The notes beneath the pieces were generated by a model. That model was not told the origin of the DNA and searched no databases. It saw only the letters and a list, made by a program, of their open reading frames with translations. From Myxococcales bacterium (GTDB lineage: Bacteria > Myxococcota_A > Polyangia > Polyangiales > Ga0077539), in assembly GCA_030652255.1 (NCBI GenBank), contig JAUSAZ010000065.1, forward strand, positions 1 through 42,266: a stretch of 42,266 bases of DNA. Direction: 5' to 3'. The position numbers and the translations under genes are program-made. Shown piece after piece: positions 9,902 through 18,900 of the stretch. Position 1 is the stretch's first letter; every line of letters starts with the position of its first letter.

Positions 9902-11638
9902 CTACGTCGGATCGGTCAGGGGCTGGAGATGGTGTTGGAGGGCGAGGAGGGCGGCCTGTTTGGATCGAACACTCTCGTCGGTGGGCAGGCGTTGGGCGAG
10001 GGACGCAGCCAGGGAGAGAGCTTCGTCTGTCCAGAGGGCGGCGCGCTCAGGAGAGCCTGCCTCGTGTGCGACTTCAGCGGACTCCTGCAATGCAGAAAGC
10101 AAGGCGTATGCGGCCAAAATGCTCTGAGGCCAGCTACGAAACATGCTGGTCGCGACCTTCCGGAGTTCAGTCAGGCTATCCGTAGCTCGTGTTAGATCTC
10201 CTTGCCTGCGATATACATGTGCGAGTTGACGCAGCGAAAGACTCACCAGGCGTGCACAGTGGAGCCAGCGCGGTGCGAGGCGTTGGATTTCTCTGGTCTG
10301 ATCCAGCGCCACCCGAGCGTCAGAAATCGCCTCGTCGTGACGGTTGAGTCGAGAGAGGGCCCGCGCCCGGAGTATCCTGATCTCTATTTCCAGGGTGTAT
10401 ATTTTACTTGGCGATCGGACTAGCGAACCGCTTGTGTCGACGATGCATGCGAGGGCCTCGTTCGCGAGGGACAGAGCCTCGTCCCCATGATTTAGATTCA
10501 TTTCCAGCTCGGCGACACACAGCAAGCATTCTGCGAGTAAACGTAGGTTGTCCCGTGTCGATCCATGCTCGGCAACAAGACGCCGAGCATCGTCGAGACC
10601 CGAGAGGGCGAGAGCTAGGTCTGCCTCGCCGTTCATCACCGCGGCAAAGGCACGTGCCCTCGCCCGAAGTCTGAGCACGGCTTCAACGGGTTCGCCCTCT
10701 CCTGTCATCTGGTCAATGATGGCCAGACGTTCACGAACGACCTCTCGAAGTCGCGGTTTGTCACCAAGACTGTGTGCGAGATCTACAAGTTCGTCTAGGA
10801 CTCCAGTCAGCGTACGCAGTGCCTGATTTGAACCAGGCGAAAGCTCAGCGATCCGCCTGGCCCGCTCGAGCGACGCTTGTGCGATGGACTCAGCCTCAGC
10901 CAGCCTGCCTTCTCTTACGAGGCCTGACACGGTCTCGGAGAACACCCACGCCCGCGTCTTGTCATCAAACCGCGCCGGCTCCTCTCCCGTCAAGGCGATC
11001 GCCAATGTCAGCGATCTCGGTGCGCTGTCTGCCGCGTGCGCGGCCCCGATGGGTCGATGCCGCTCGGTCTCCACATCGAACACGTGCGTCTCCAGGTCGA
11101 CCACCTGCACCCGGTAGACGCCGCTCCGCACGGACCACACATCCGGCGCCGCGTGGGCCAGCGTCCGCTCCAATCGATATGGCAGCACCAGCACCAGCGG
11201 CCCCGGCTGCGACTCCACCACCGCGTTGCGCCGCTCGTTGAGCCGATGGAAGAACTCCGTCCACGCCTCGTCGTCGATCGCGCGCGCGTCCGAGGCGTCC
11301 AGCCATGTGAGCGTCATCCGCCCCGCTGTCGGCTCGGCCGGCTGGAGCAGCGGCGTGAGAACGTCCGCCATCAGCGCCGACGCCTCGACGGGATCGAGCG
11401 CGGATGCCTTCGCCGGGTCCGGCGCGAACACCCGCACGTCGAGCGGCTCCGCCCGACGCGCCGGCAGCTCATCACGGAGGAGCGCGAGCACCGCCCGGGC
11501 CACGCGGGGCGTCGGCACGATCAACACATCGAGCAGGAACCGGTCGACCAGCGAGAGCCCCAACAGGAACTGCTCCACCGCGAACTGCTCCAACAGCAGC
11601 GACCGGGTGGCGTCGTCCTGCCGCGGCGGGTCAGCCAT
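9902..11638 (-). CDS. Adaptor-TPR protein partnered with P-loop ATPase
   Basis: The product has 578 residues. Residues 1 to about 190 form a conserved-looking domain with [19 protein letters not shown] and, near residues 155-185, the run [19 protein letters not shown] ending in [15 protein letters not shown] have the impression that this motif occurs in other bacterial proteins encoded beside P-loop ATPases, but I cannot name the family. From about residue 225 the protein is all-helical with TPR-like repeats ([19 protein letters not shown] and [19 protein letters not shown] type). There is no signal peptide, so it is probably cytoplasmic. The ATG at 11638 overlaps the ATPase gene end by eight bases, pointing to translational coupling. 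The 3' two-thirds (about 9905-11030) has clearly lower GC than the 5' part and the neighbours: hand-counted 60-base lines give roughly 47-62% against 68-77%. The role is unknown; a sensor or adaptor for the ATPase is inferred. Confidence 0.82.
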   Translation of the reverse strand: MADPPRQDDATRSLLLEQFAVEQFLLGLSLVDRFLLDVLIVPTPRVARAVLALLRDELPARRAEPLDVRVFAPDPAKASALDPVEASALMADVLTPLLQPAEPTAGRMTLTWLDASDARAIDDEAWTEFFHRLNERRNAVVESQPGPLVLVLPYRLERTLAHAAPDVWSVRSGVYRVQVVDLETHVFDVETERHRPIGAAHAADSAPRSLTLAIALTGEEPARFDDKTRAWVFSETVSGLVREGRLAEAESIAQASLERARRIAELSPGSNQALRTLTGVLDELVDLAHSLGDKPRLREVVRERLAIIDQMTGEGEPVEAVLRLRARARAFAAVMNGEADLALALSGLDDARRLVAEHGSTRDNLRLLAECLLCVAELEMNLNHGDEALSLANEALACIVDTSGSLVRSPSKIYTLEIEIRILRARALSRLNRHDEAISDARVALDQTREIQRLAPRWLHCARLVSLSLRQLAHVYRRQGDLTRATDSLTELRKVATSMFRSWPQSILAAYALLSALQESAEVAHEAGSPERAALWTDEALSLAASLAQRLPTDESVRSKQAALLALQHHLQPLTDPT

Positions 11639-13058
11639 CGGTGCGCTTCGGCGGCGCTGCGAGGTCGCGCTCGAGCGCCTCGCGCGCGGCGACGAGCGCG
11701 GGCATCTCCGCCAGCGCGGGGTGCACGTCGAACCACTCCTCGTCGTTCTTGTAGCGCAGCACGAGGTTGTCGGAGAGGGCGCGCGCGATGAGAAGGCGGT
11801 GCTTCGCGTCCTCGGTCTGCTGCAACCCGCGAAACTTCGTGACCCGCGCGAGCCACGGCAGCGCGTCCTCGGTCACCGTCCGTCGGTACGTGTCCGACGC
11901 CGTGCTCAGCAGGCGACGGAACAGCCGCTCGTCGACCGTCTGCGACTGCTTCACGCACTCGCGGAGCAGCCGCACGATCTCGCGGGGGTAGCCGCCCGAC
12001 CAGCGGATGAGCTCGCGGCAGCGCAGCTCCACCGCCGGGGCGCCGAACACGTCGGCCAGGATGCTGTCCGGCACGCGCCGACGGATCAGCTCGCGCGCTG
12101 CCTTGTATCCGGGCTCGTAGAGCGCATCGGTCTGCCGGTCGCGCAGCTTGATCATCGGCAGGAAGCGGATGTCGATCGCGCGCCGCAGCACCAGCGCGGG
12201 CGGCACCGTGTAGAGCGCGTGGATCTTCGGGGCCTCGTCGCCGAGGCTGGTGTCCGCGAGGTGCAGGTAGGGCGCGCCCTGCGTGAAGAGCTTCTCGGCG
12301 CTCTCGAGCACCGCATCGAAGTTGCTGGCGATGCCGCGCAGCTTCTCCAGCGAGTCGACGATCACCACGATGCCCTTGTACCCGCGCGCGACCGCCCGCC
12401 GATGCAGCTCCTTCAGGAACTCCCGCACCTTCTGGAGGAAGGTGTACATCTGCTCCTTCACGGCGTGCCGCACCTGCTGCCGGAGCGTCGGGTTGGTCTT
12501 GAGCTCGACCACTGCCTTCGCGCCCGTCGACAGCTTCGCAAGCTCGGGAATCGCGGCCTCCGCGCCGAGCGACATGTCGACCTGCTTCAGGGTGACGTCC
12601 GTGTTGGTCAGCCAGTTCCAGATTCTCGCGACGGCTCCCTCCTGGCCGGCTTGATCGGGGTCGTGATCCTCCGCCTTCAGCACGGCGCGCTCGACCTCCA
12701 GCACGATCGCCAGGAGGACGTCGGGCACGTCGATTGGCGCGCTGGGGTCGACCCACCGCTCGGCGTTCACAAGCACGCAGAGGAAGTTGGGATCGTCCTT
12801 CCCCTTCTTCTCCAGCTCCCGCTTCAACTGGCGGAGCAGCGTCGACTTGCCGGAGCCTGGGAGCCCGGTCAGCAGGTCACAGCGGGCGGTGTTCGAGAGC
12901 GTGAGGTCCTGGATCAGCTCGTCGACCCACGCGAATCCGCGCACCGGGCCCTGGTCGGTGCCGAACTGGTCGATGTCGACCACGCGCTCGTCGTCGGGCT
13001 CGAGTGGCGCGTCGGGATCGCAGAGGTTGAAGTACTTCCGACGGGCCTCCGGGGTCAT
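11631..13058 (-). CDS. P-loop (AAA/STAND-like) ATPase of a two-gene system
   Basis: A 475-residue cytoplasmic NTPase. The N-terminus (KYFNLCDPDAPLEPDDERVV) precedes a P-loop GLPGSGKST at residues 65-73. A Walker B strand, GIVVIVDSLEK, is near 229-239 (D235). The region after it (LRRAIDIRFLPMIK, then RCRELIRWSGGYPREIVRLL) resembles the sensor and arginine-helix part of STAND/AAA ATPases. No nuclease, protease or TIR domain is visible. The frame stays open to 13208, but the ATG at 13058 begins the conserved N-terminus and leaves a 54-base divergent gap to the next gene. A TAGCCC sequence lies eight bases upstream and there is no Shine-Dalgarno. The gene overlaps the TPR gene by eight bases, so the two products probably act together. 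Signalling or phage conflict is possible but unproven. Confidence 0.85.
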   Translation of the reverse strand: MTPEARRKYFNLCDPDAPLEPDDERVVDIDQFGTDQGPVRGFAWVDELIQDLTLSNTARCDLLTGLPGSGKSTLLRQLKRELEKKGKDDPNFLCVLVNAERWVDPSAPIDVPDVLLAIVLEVERAVLKAEDHDPDQAGQEGAVARIWNWLTNTDVTLKQVDMSLGAEAAIPELAKLSTGAKAVVELKTNPTLRQQVRHAVKEQMYTFLQKVREFLKELHRRAVARGYKGIVVIVDSLEKLRGIASNFDAVLESAEKLFTQGAPYLHLADTSLGDEAPKIHALYTVPPALVLRRAIDIRFLPMIKLRDRQTDALYEPGYKAARELIRRRVPDSILADVFGAPAVELRCRELIRWSGGYPREIVRLLRECVKQSQTVDERLFRRLLSTASDTYRRTVTEDALPWLARVTKFRGLQQTEDAKHRLLIARALSDNLVLRYKNDEEWFDVHPALAEMPALVAAREALERDLAAPPKRTDG

Positions 13059-13112
13059 GCACCGAGGGGCTACCACAGGCCCGCGCTCCACCGTAAGTAG
13101 CCCTCTACTCCC

Positions 13113-13610
13113 ATGAAACCCGAAGACCACTGGTGCCTCCTGGCCGCCGCCCCCGTCGGGCGCGTCGAGCTCCCTCGCTGGATCGCCCAGGCCCGGTCGC
13201 TCATCCACGCCGAGCTCACGCTGCTACAGCGCCTCGGCGACCCCGACGGGGCGCTGCCCGCGGTGGCCTCGCTGGGCTTCACGCTCCGCCCCATCGGCGA
13301 CGCGGCCGAGCCCACGGTGGTGCAGGTGCACACGCTGCCGCTGACCGAGGCGCCCGCGGTGAAGGCCGCCGCCGAGCGCGCGGCAGAGGCCATCGGCGGC
13401 GCGGGGATGGACGCCCTCGTGGCGCGCGCGACGCGGGCGTGGCTCGTGGCGAAGGCCCCGTCGCCGGGCGGTGATGCGCGGGCACCGCTGGCGATGGCGG
13501 CGCTGCTCGCGGGCCTGCTGCTGGCCCCGGTGGTGCCCCCGGAGGGGGGTGTGATCTTCGGCCTCAAGGGCGCGCGCCTGCGCCTCGAAGCGCTGGGCTG
13601 GCGCACGTAG
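13113..13610 (+). CDS. Hypothetical protein with hydrophobic C-terminal segment
   Basis: The product has 165 residues and is not recognised. It is opposite in direction to the ATPase operon across a short divergent gap. The codons are consistently GC-ending, which supports real coding. The N-terminal half begins MKPEDHWCLLAAAPVG and looks globular. Residues about 125-145 (APLAMAALLAGLLLAPVVPP) are hydrophobic enough for one membrane segment, or may be a buried helix. There is no signal peptide, and no Shine-Dalgarno before the ATG. A link to the ATPase pair is possible only from position. Confidence 0.62.
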   Translation: MKPEDHWCLLAAAPVGRVELPRWIAQARSLIHAELTLLQRLGDPDGALPAVASLGFTLRPIGDAAEPTVVQVHTLPLTEAPAVKAAAERAAEAIGGAGMDALVARATRAWLVAKAPSPGGDARAPLAMAALLAGLLLAPVVPPEGGVIFGLKGARLRLEALGWRT

Positions 13611-13753
13611 CCGCCCGCTCCCGCCACGCTCGATTTTTTCTTCGCCCACCGCCGCAACCATCCCCGCGCGCCCTCCCGACAAGGCGCCGCTCCCGGGGAC
13701 CACCACTGCCGCCCACACCGACCACTCCACTCCCTCCCCGGGGCGGAGCCCCC

Positions 13754-15025
13754 ATGCGCTGTCATCCCGCCGCCCTCTCGCTCATCCTCTCCGCCGCCCT
13801 TCCCCTCACCGGCTGCGCGCCCGTCGAGCTCGATCCCGCCTCCCTCCCGATGCCCACGCCGGCGCCCACGCCCGCCCCCGCTCCGGTGTCCCCGTACTCC
13901 CTGCCCGTCGACCTCGAGACCCTCTCCGCCGCGACCTCGGCCTTTCGTCGTCGCCCCGCCCGCGGCGACCTCACCGGCGACGGCCTCCCCGACCACGCCG
14001 TCGGCGCGCCCCTCGGCGCCCGGGTCACCGTGTTCCCCTCCGACGCTGCCGCGCCGGTCACCCTCGCGAGCCCGCTCGCCCTCTTCGGCGCCGCGCTCGC
14101 GTACGTCGGCGACCTCGACGGCGACGGCTACCCCGACCTGGCCGTCGGCGCCCCCGGCGCAGACGCCGTCGCGCTCTTCGCGGGGCGCCCCGGCGGCGTC
14201 GACCCGGTCCCCCGCGCGGTGATCCGCGGCGCGCCCGGGAGCGGCTTCGGCGCGACGCTCGCTGCGGTCGGCGACCTCGACGGCGACGGCCGCGACGACC
14301 TGGTCATCGGCAGCGTCGCGGGGCACCGCGTCTCCCTGCTGCGCGGCGCCCGCGGCGGAATGCCCACCGAGGCCGGCGCCACCTACGAGGGCCCCGCCGA
14401 CGAGGGCTTCGCCAGCGCCCTGTGCCCCCTCGGCGACGGGCGCGTGGCGGTGGCCCTGCCCGGCGAAGGGGCCGTGCTGGTGCTGGCCGCGCAGGGCGGC
14501 GCCTTCACGCTGCGCGCGAGGCTCACCGTGGCCGGTACGCGGGTGCTCGACATGGGCCTCGCCGCGCTCGACGCCAACGGCGACGGCGACGTCGACCTCG
14601 CGGTCACCGGCGGCTCGCTCGGGGGCCTCGTGTGGATCCGCGGCACCGCGGACGGCTTCGCGGCCCCGTCGCCCGGCCCCACGGGATCAGGCGCGGGGAC
14701 GGTGCTCGCCAACGCCACCGACCTCGACGGCGACGGCGACGAGGAGCTCCTCCTGGCCTCCGGGGCGGGTCTCTGGATGATCCCCGGCGACCCGAGCGGG
14801 CAGCTCGACCCGGTGCCGTGGTCGCTCGCGCGCAGCGGCTCCACCGCGGCGCTGCGGGTGGTGCCCGCCCAGGGCCCCGGGGGCCGCGCGACGGTGCTCC
14901 GCGGCGTGCCGGGCGAGGACGTCGCGGAGCTGCTCGGGGTCGACCGCGGGCTGCGCTCGGTCACGCTCCTCGAGACCTTCACGGGCGAAGCCGGGTCGGC
15001 CTTCGGCGCGGCGCTCGCCCGCTAG
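13754..15025 (+). CDS. FG-GAP repeat (integrin-like beta-propeller) lipoprotein
   Basis: The product has 423 residues. A signal peptide with lipobox LTGC (lipid Cys near residue 21) is followed by a Pro/Ala/Thr linker. From about residue 60 there are repeated FG-GAP blades carrying calcium-loop-like motifs: GDLTGDGLPDHAVGAP, GDLDGDGYPDLAVGAPG, GDLDGDGRDDLVIGS, DANGDGDVDLAVTGG and TDLDGDGDEELLLASG. This fold is a seven-bladed propeller in integrin alpha chains and many bacterial surface proteins; about six blades are visible. An outer-surface binding role is inferred. The ATG at 13754 has GGAG six bases upstream. The stop shares bases with that of the convergent barrel protein gene. Confidence 0.88.
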   Translation: MRCHPAALSLILSAALPLTGCAPVELDPASLPMPTPAPTPAPAPVSPYSLPVDLETLSAATSAFRRRPARGDLTGDGLPDHAVGAPLGARVTVFPSDAAAPVTLASPLALFGAALAYVGDLDGDGYPDLAVGAPGADAVALFAGRPGGVDPVPRAVIRGAPGSGFGATLAAVGDLDGDGRDDLVIGSVAGHRVSLLRGARGGMPTEAGATYEGPADEGFASALCPLGDGRVAVALPGEGAVLVLAAQGGAFTLRARLTVAGTRVLDMGLAALDANGDGDVDLAVTGGSLGGLVWIRGTADGFAAPSPGPTGSGAGTVLANATDLDGDGDEELLLASGAGLWMIPGDPSGQLDPVPWSLARSGSTAALRVVPAQGPGGRATVLRGVPGEDVAELLGVDRGLRSVTLLETFTGEAGSAFGAALAR

Positions 15026-15900
15026 ATCGTGATGCGGTAGCCGATCGCGAGGGTGACCGTGCTGATCGACGAGTCGCCCGTCACCCGGTGCTTCACCGGC
15101 GACCAGGCGTAGCCGGCCTCGAGCCAGAGCGAGCCCGGCCCGAGGCGGTACTGCGCGCCGAGGAAGCCGCCCACCCCGAAGCGGGTCGCGGTCTCGGTGG
15201 TGAGGAGGTTCCAGGCGGTGGTCTCGGCGCGCTGGAGCACGAGCTGCGGGGCGACGCCCACGTAGGCGTTGAAGGCGCTCGACGCGCGCAGGAAGCGGTA
15301 CGACAGCGGCAGCGAGACGCGCACAACGTCCTCGGAGAGGGAGTAGTCGTAGGCGCCGCCCGGGGGCGACGACACGCAGGGCGCCTCCGGGGCGGCGGCC
15401 GCGTTGGAGGCGCCGCTGCCGTTGGGTGAACACGGCGCGGCGGCCGAGCGCTCCATGGTGTAGCGCTGCCAGGTTCCGCGCAGGGCGAAGGCGAACACGC
15501 CGCTGCCGACGGCCACGCGCCCGCCGACCTCGACGCCCAGGTCGGGCCCGATGCCCAGCGCGTGGGTCGAGAGGTCGAGCCCCAGCACCGGACCGAACTC
15601 CAGCGCGAAGCGCCGCACCGAGGGAGACGGCGGAGGCGGAGGCGGCGGCGGAGGAGCGGGAGGAGGCGCCTCGACGACGACGGGCGTCGGAGGAGGGGGA
15701 GGCTCGGCGGGCGGCGCCGGCTCCGGGGGCGTCGTCGGCGGCGCCGTGACCGCGGGCTGCGCGGCGGCGGCTTCGGTGGTGGCGCCGGTCGCGGGGGAGG
15801 CGGCGGCGTCCGGGCGGTGCCGGCGGTGATGCCGCCGGTGGTGCTGCGCGCTCGCGAGCGCAGGCGCCAGGAACACGAGCAGGAAGGTGAGGTGCTTCAC
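15022..15900 (-). CDS. Outer-membrane beta-barrel protein with Pro-rich N-terminus
   Basis: About 292 residues. The signal peptide MKHLTFLLVFLAPALASAQ ends at a likely signal peptidase I site and is followed by a His/Arg cluster (HHRRHHRRH) and a long Pro/Ala-rich linker to about residue 95. The C-terminal 200 residues alternate hydrophobic and polar residues, with barrel-like strands (FALEFGPVLGLDL, FGVGGFLGAQYRL, STVTLAIGYRITI) and a terminal aromatic/Ile pattern. The frame also allows a GTG at 15909, three codons earlier. I prefer the GTG at 15900 because AAGG lies about ten bases before it. The gene follows the giant IPT/TIG lipoprotein gene within a few bases, so the two are one operon. 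It may help display that protein. The fold is inferred from pattern only. Confidence 0.8.
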   Translation of the reverse strand: MKHLTFLLVFLAPALASAQHHRRHHRRHRPDAAASPATGATTEAAAAQPAVTAPPTTPPEPAPPAEPPPPPTPVVVEAPPPAPPPPPPPPPSPSVRRFALEFGPVLGLDLSTHALGIGPDLGVEVGGRVAVGSGVFAFALRGTWQRYTMERSAAAPCSPNGSGASNAAAAPEAPCVSSPPGGAYDYSLSEDVVRVSLPLSYRFLRASSAFNAYVGVAPQLVLQRAETTAWNLLTTETATRFGVGGFLGAQYRLGPGSLWLEAGYAWSPVKHRVTGDSSISTVTLAIGYRITI

Positions 15901-15913
15901 GGTCGTCACGGCC

Positions 15914-18900
15914 TTAGTAGATGGTCTGTTCGACCGAGGTGAGCGCGTTGGCGCCGGTGCTGGTCCCGCCGACGAGGAAGAAGTACGCGCTGGCCAGCGC
16001 GAGGCCGAAGTTCTGCCGCCCGGTGATCATCGAGACCGATGCGTTGGAGAAGCTGCCGGGGGTGCCCGACGAGGCCAGCGTGGAGAGGTTGGTCGAGTCG
16101 AGGGCCGACGAGGCGGGGTTCATCCCGCTCGTCCCGCCCATCGCGTAGAACTCGCCGTTGACGATCATGCTCGAGAGCGCCCCCCGGCGCATGGCGTAGG
16201 AGTTGGTGTCCGCGGGCGACGCGAGCGCCCCGCCCGAGGAGACCCGGGCGGACTCCGTCGTGCGCAGCGATCCGCCCGCCCCGAAGCCGCCGGTGACGTA
16301 GACGAAGACCGCCGAGGAGACCGACGGGGCCGACTGCGGCGTGGCCACCGCCGAGGCCGCGAACTCGCGCGCCGTGGGGAAGGGCGACGGGCCCGCGGTG
16401 AAGGCTCCGAGCGTGGCGCCGTCGGCGCTCAGCGGGGCGTACTCGTAGGTGGCCAGCGGGCCCGAAGCGCCGCGGCCGGTGAGCGCGTACACGAAGAGGT
16501 TGCCCGAGGGGTCGGGCGCGATCGCCGCCGCCGTCGTGGCGCGCGCGGTGGTGAGCGCGGTGCCGAGCGGCGCCCACACGCCGGTGCTGCCGACCGCGAG
16601 GGGCTGCGTGTCGAGCCCGGCGGCCGATGGGGTCGCGGAGGCGTCGTCGACGAAGGTCGTCGCGCTGGAGGGCGTCGTGGAGAGCAGCACCTCGCTGCCG
16701 GAGGCGCCGTTGACCGTAGGCGTGCGATACACCCGGTAGCTGGCCGCGCCGGGGATGGGGTTCCAGCGCAGGCGCACGGTGCTGTTGAAGACGAAGTACG
16801 CCGTGACCTCGTCGCTGGGGAGCGTCTCGCCGCCGGGGTTGGCGATGTCGGTCGCGCCCATCACGGCGGCGACGCGGTAGATCCACGCGCCGGCCGCGAG
16901 GCCGCCGGAGGAGGTGCGGGTGATCTCCGGGTCGGCGATGACGGGCGCCGTGGAGAAGTCGAGCACCCTGGCGCGGAGCACCGTCGACTGCGGCGCCCCG
17001 GAGCCGTTGGCCCCGCCGAGCACGTAGAGGAAGCCGCCGCGCTCGACGGCGGAGGTGGCGACGCCGGTGAGGGGGGAGGGGAGCCGGTAGCGCTGGAGGC
17101 GCCACGCGCCGAGGCGGCCGAAGAGGTCGACGGACGCGAACTCGACGCTCGCGTGGGTGGTGCCCCCGGCGCCGGAGTCGCCGCCGATGGCGTGGAGGAA
17201 GCGGGTCACGGAGTTGACCTGGCTGGCGAGCACGGCGGCCCCGCGGCGCGCGGTGGTGAGCGCCGAGGCGCTGGCGAAGGGGCCGAGCTTCACCGAGGGG
17301 TTGGTCACCACGAAGGAGCCGAAGTCCGCGAAGGTGCTCTCGTCGGGGTTGTTGACGCGGACGATGTACGCGCCCGTGGTCATGGTGTTGGTGGGCAGGG
17401 TCACCGAGAGGCTGGTGGCCGTCGCCGCGGTGACCGTGCCGTTGAAGGAGGCGCCCGCGCTGGAGCGGAGCGTCACCTGGGAGGCGCGGAAGTTCGCGCC
17501 GGTGATGGTCACCGGGGTGGGCGACTGCGTGGTGCCCGCGCCGGGGGTCACGGTGTTGATCGTCGGCGGCGGGAGCATGGTCACCCGGAAGGCCCCGCGG
17601 ATCACCCCGCCGCCCCCGTCGGGGTTGATCGCCGCGAGGTCGTAGGTGCCCGGCGGCAGGCCCGCGGGGACCACCGCGGAGACGCTGCCAGGGTTGATAA
17701 ACACCGGCCGCGAGAGCGGGCGCATCCGGGGCGTGAGCGAGGGCACGATGATGTAGAGCCGGGGCGTCGAGACGAAGCCGGTGCCCTGGAGCACGATCGG
17801 CGTCGAGCCCCCGGTCCAGCCGAAGGGGGGAGAGACGCTGGTGATGGTGATCGCGGGCGCGTCGCTGACGGTGTAGGCCCGCGGCAGCGTGATGGGGCAG
17901 CCCGCCACGGTGGAGATGAGGTCGTAGGGTCCGCCCGCGCGGCCGCCGGAGGGGATCGTCGCGTTGAGCAGGTCGGAGCCCACCACGGAGATGTCCGTGA
18001 GCGCGAGGTCGCCGCCCGCAGCGCCGGCGCCGCGGAGCGAGAGGCTGGTGAGCGTCGCGAGGCCCGTCCCGACGATGGTCACGGGCATGTCGATGCCGTT
18101 CCACCCGCGCGAGGGGATCATCCCCGCGAGGGTGGGCGTGACGAGCGCTCCGGGGTTGTAGACGAAGGGCGCCGAGCTCGCGGCGCAGCCCTCGGGCATG
18201 GTGACCCGCGCGGTGTAGCTGCCCATCGGGAGGCCGAGCGGCAGCTCCGCGAGCACGGTGGTGTCGGAGCTCACCCGCACGTTGGTGAGCGCCGTCGGGG
18301 CGGGCGTGTCGAGGGTGACGGTGGGCTGCGTCGCGCCCGTCGCATGGAGGTTGGTGCCGGTGATCACCAGCACGGGGTTACCCCCGGTGCACGAGGCCTG
18401 CGCGACCGCGGCGGTCACCGTGGGCGCGGCGTGGTAGGTGAACGCCCGCGAGACCGTCGCCCCGCAGCCCACCGGGCTGGTGACGGTGACGTCGTAGGGG
18501 CCGCCCGGGGGCGTCGCCGTCGGGAGCTCGGCGGTGAGTGTGGTCGGGGAGACGACGCGCACGTTGGTGAGCGCCGTCGGGGGCGTGGAGCCCAGCGTGA
18601 CCGTCGGGCCGACCCCCTCGAAGGAGTGGAAGTTGGTCCCGGTCACGGTGAGGGTGGTGCCCGGTCGGTCGACGCAGACGGCGCCCGGGGAGACCGAGCT
18701 CGCGGTCACCGGGGGGAAGAGGGTGAAGCCCCGGGGGAGGCTGCCCCCGCAGCCCTCGGGCACCGTCACCGAGACGTCGTAGGGGGTGCCGAGCGGGGCG
18801 CCCGCCATCAGGGACATGGGGATGTCCGCGGTGATGGTCGTGGGCGAGGTGACGCGCACGTTCTCGAGCGCGACGTCGTGGATGCGCACCGTGGGCTGCA

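Noticed and set aside
13629..13640. T-rich run after the hypothetical gene as an intrinsic terminator
   Set aside because: No convincing stem precedes the T run.
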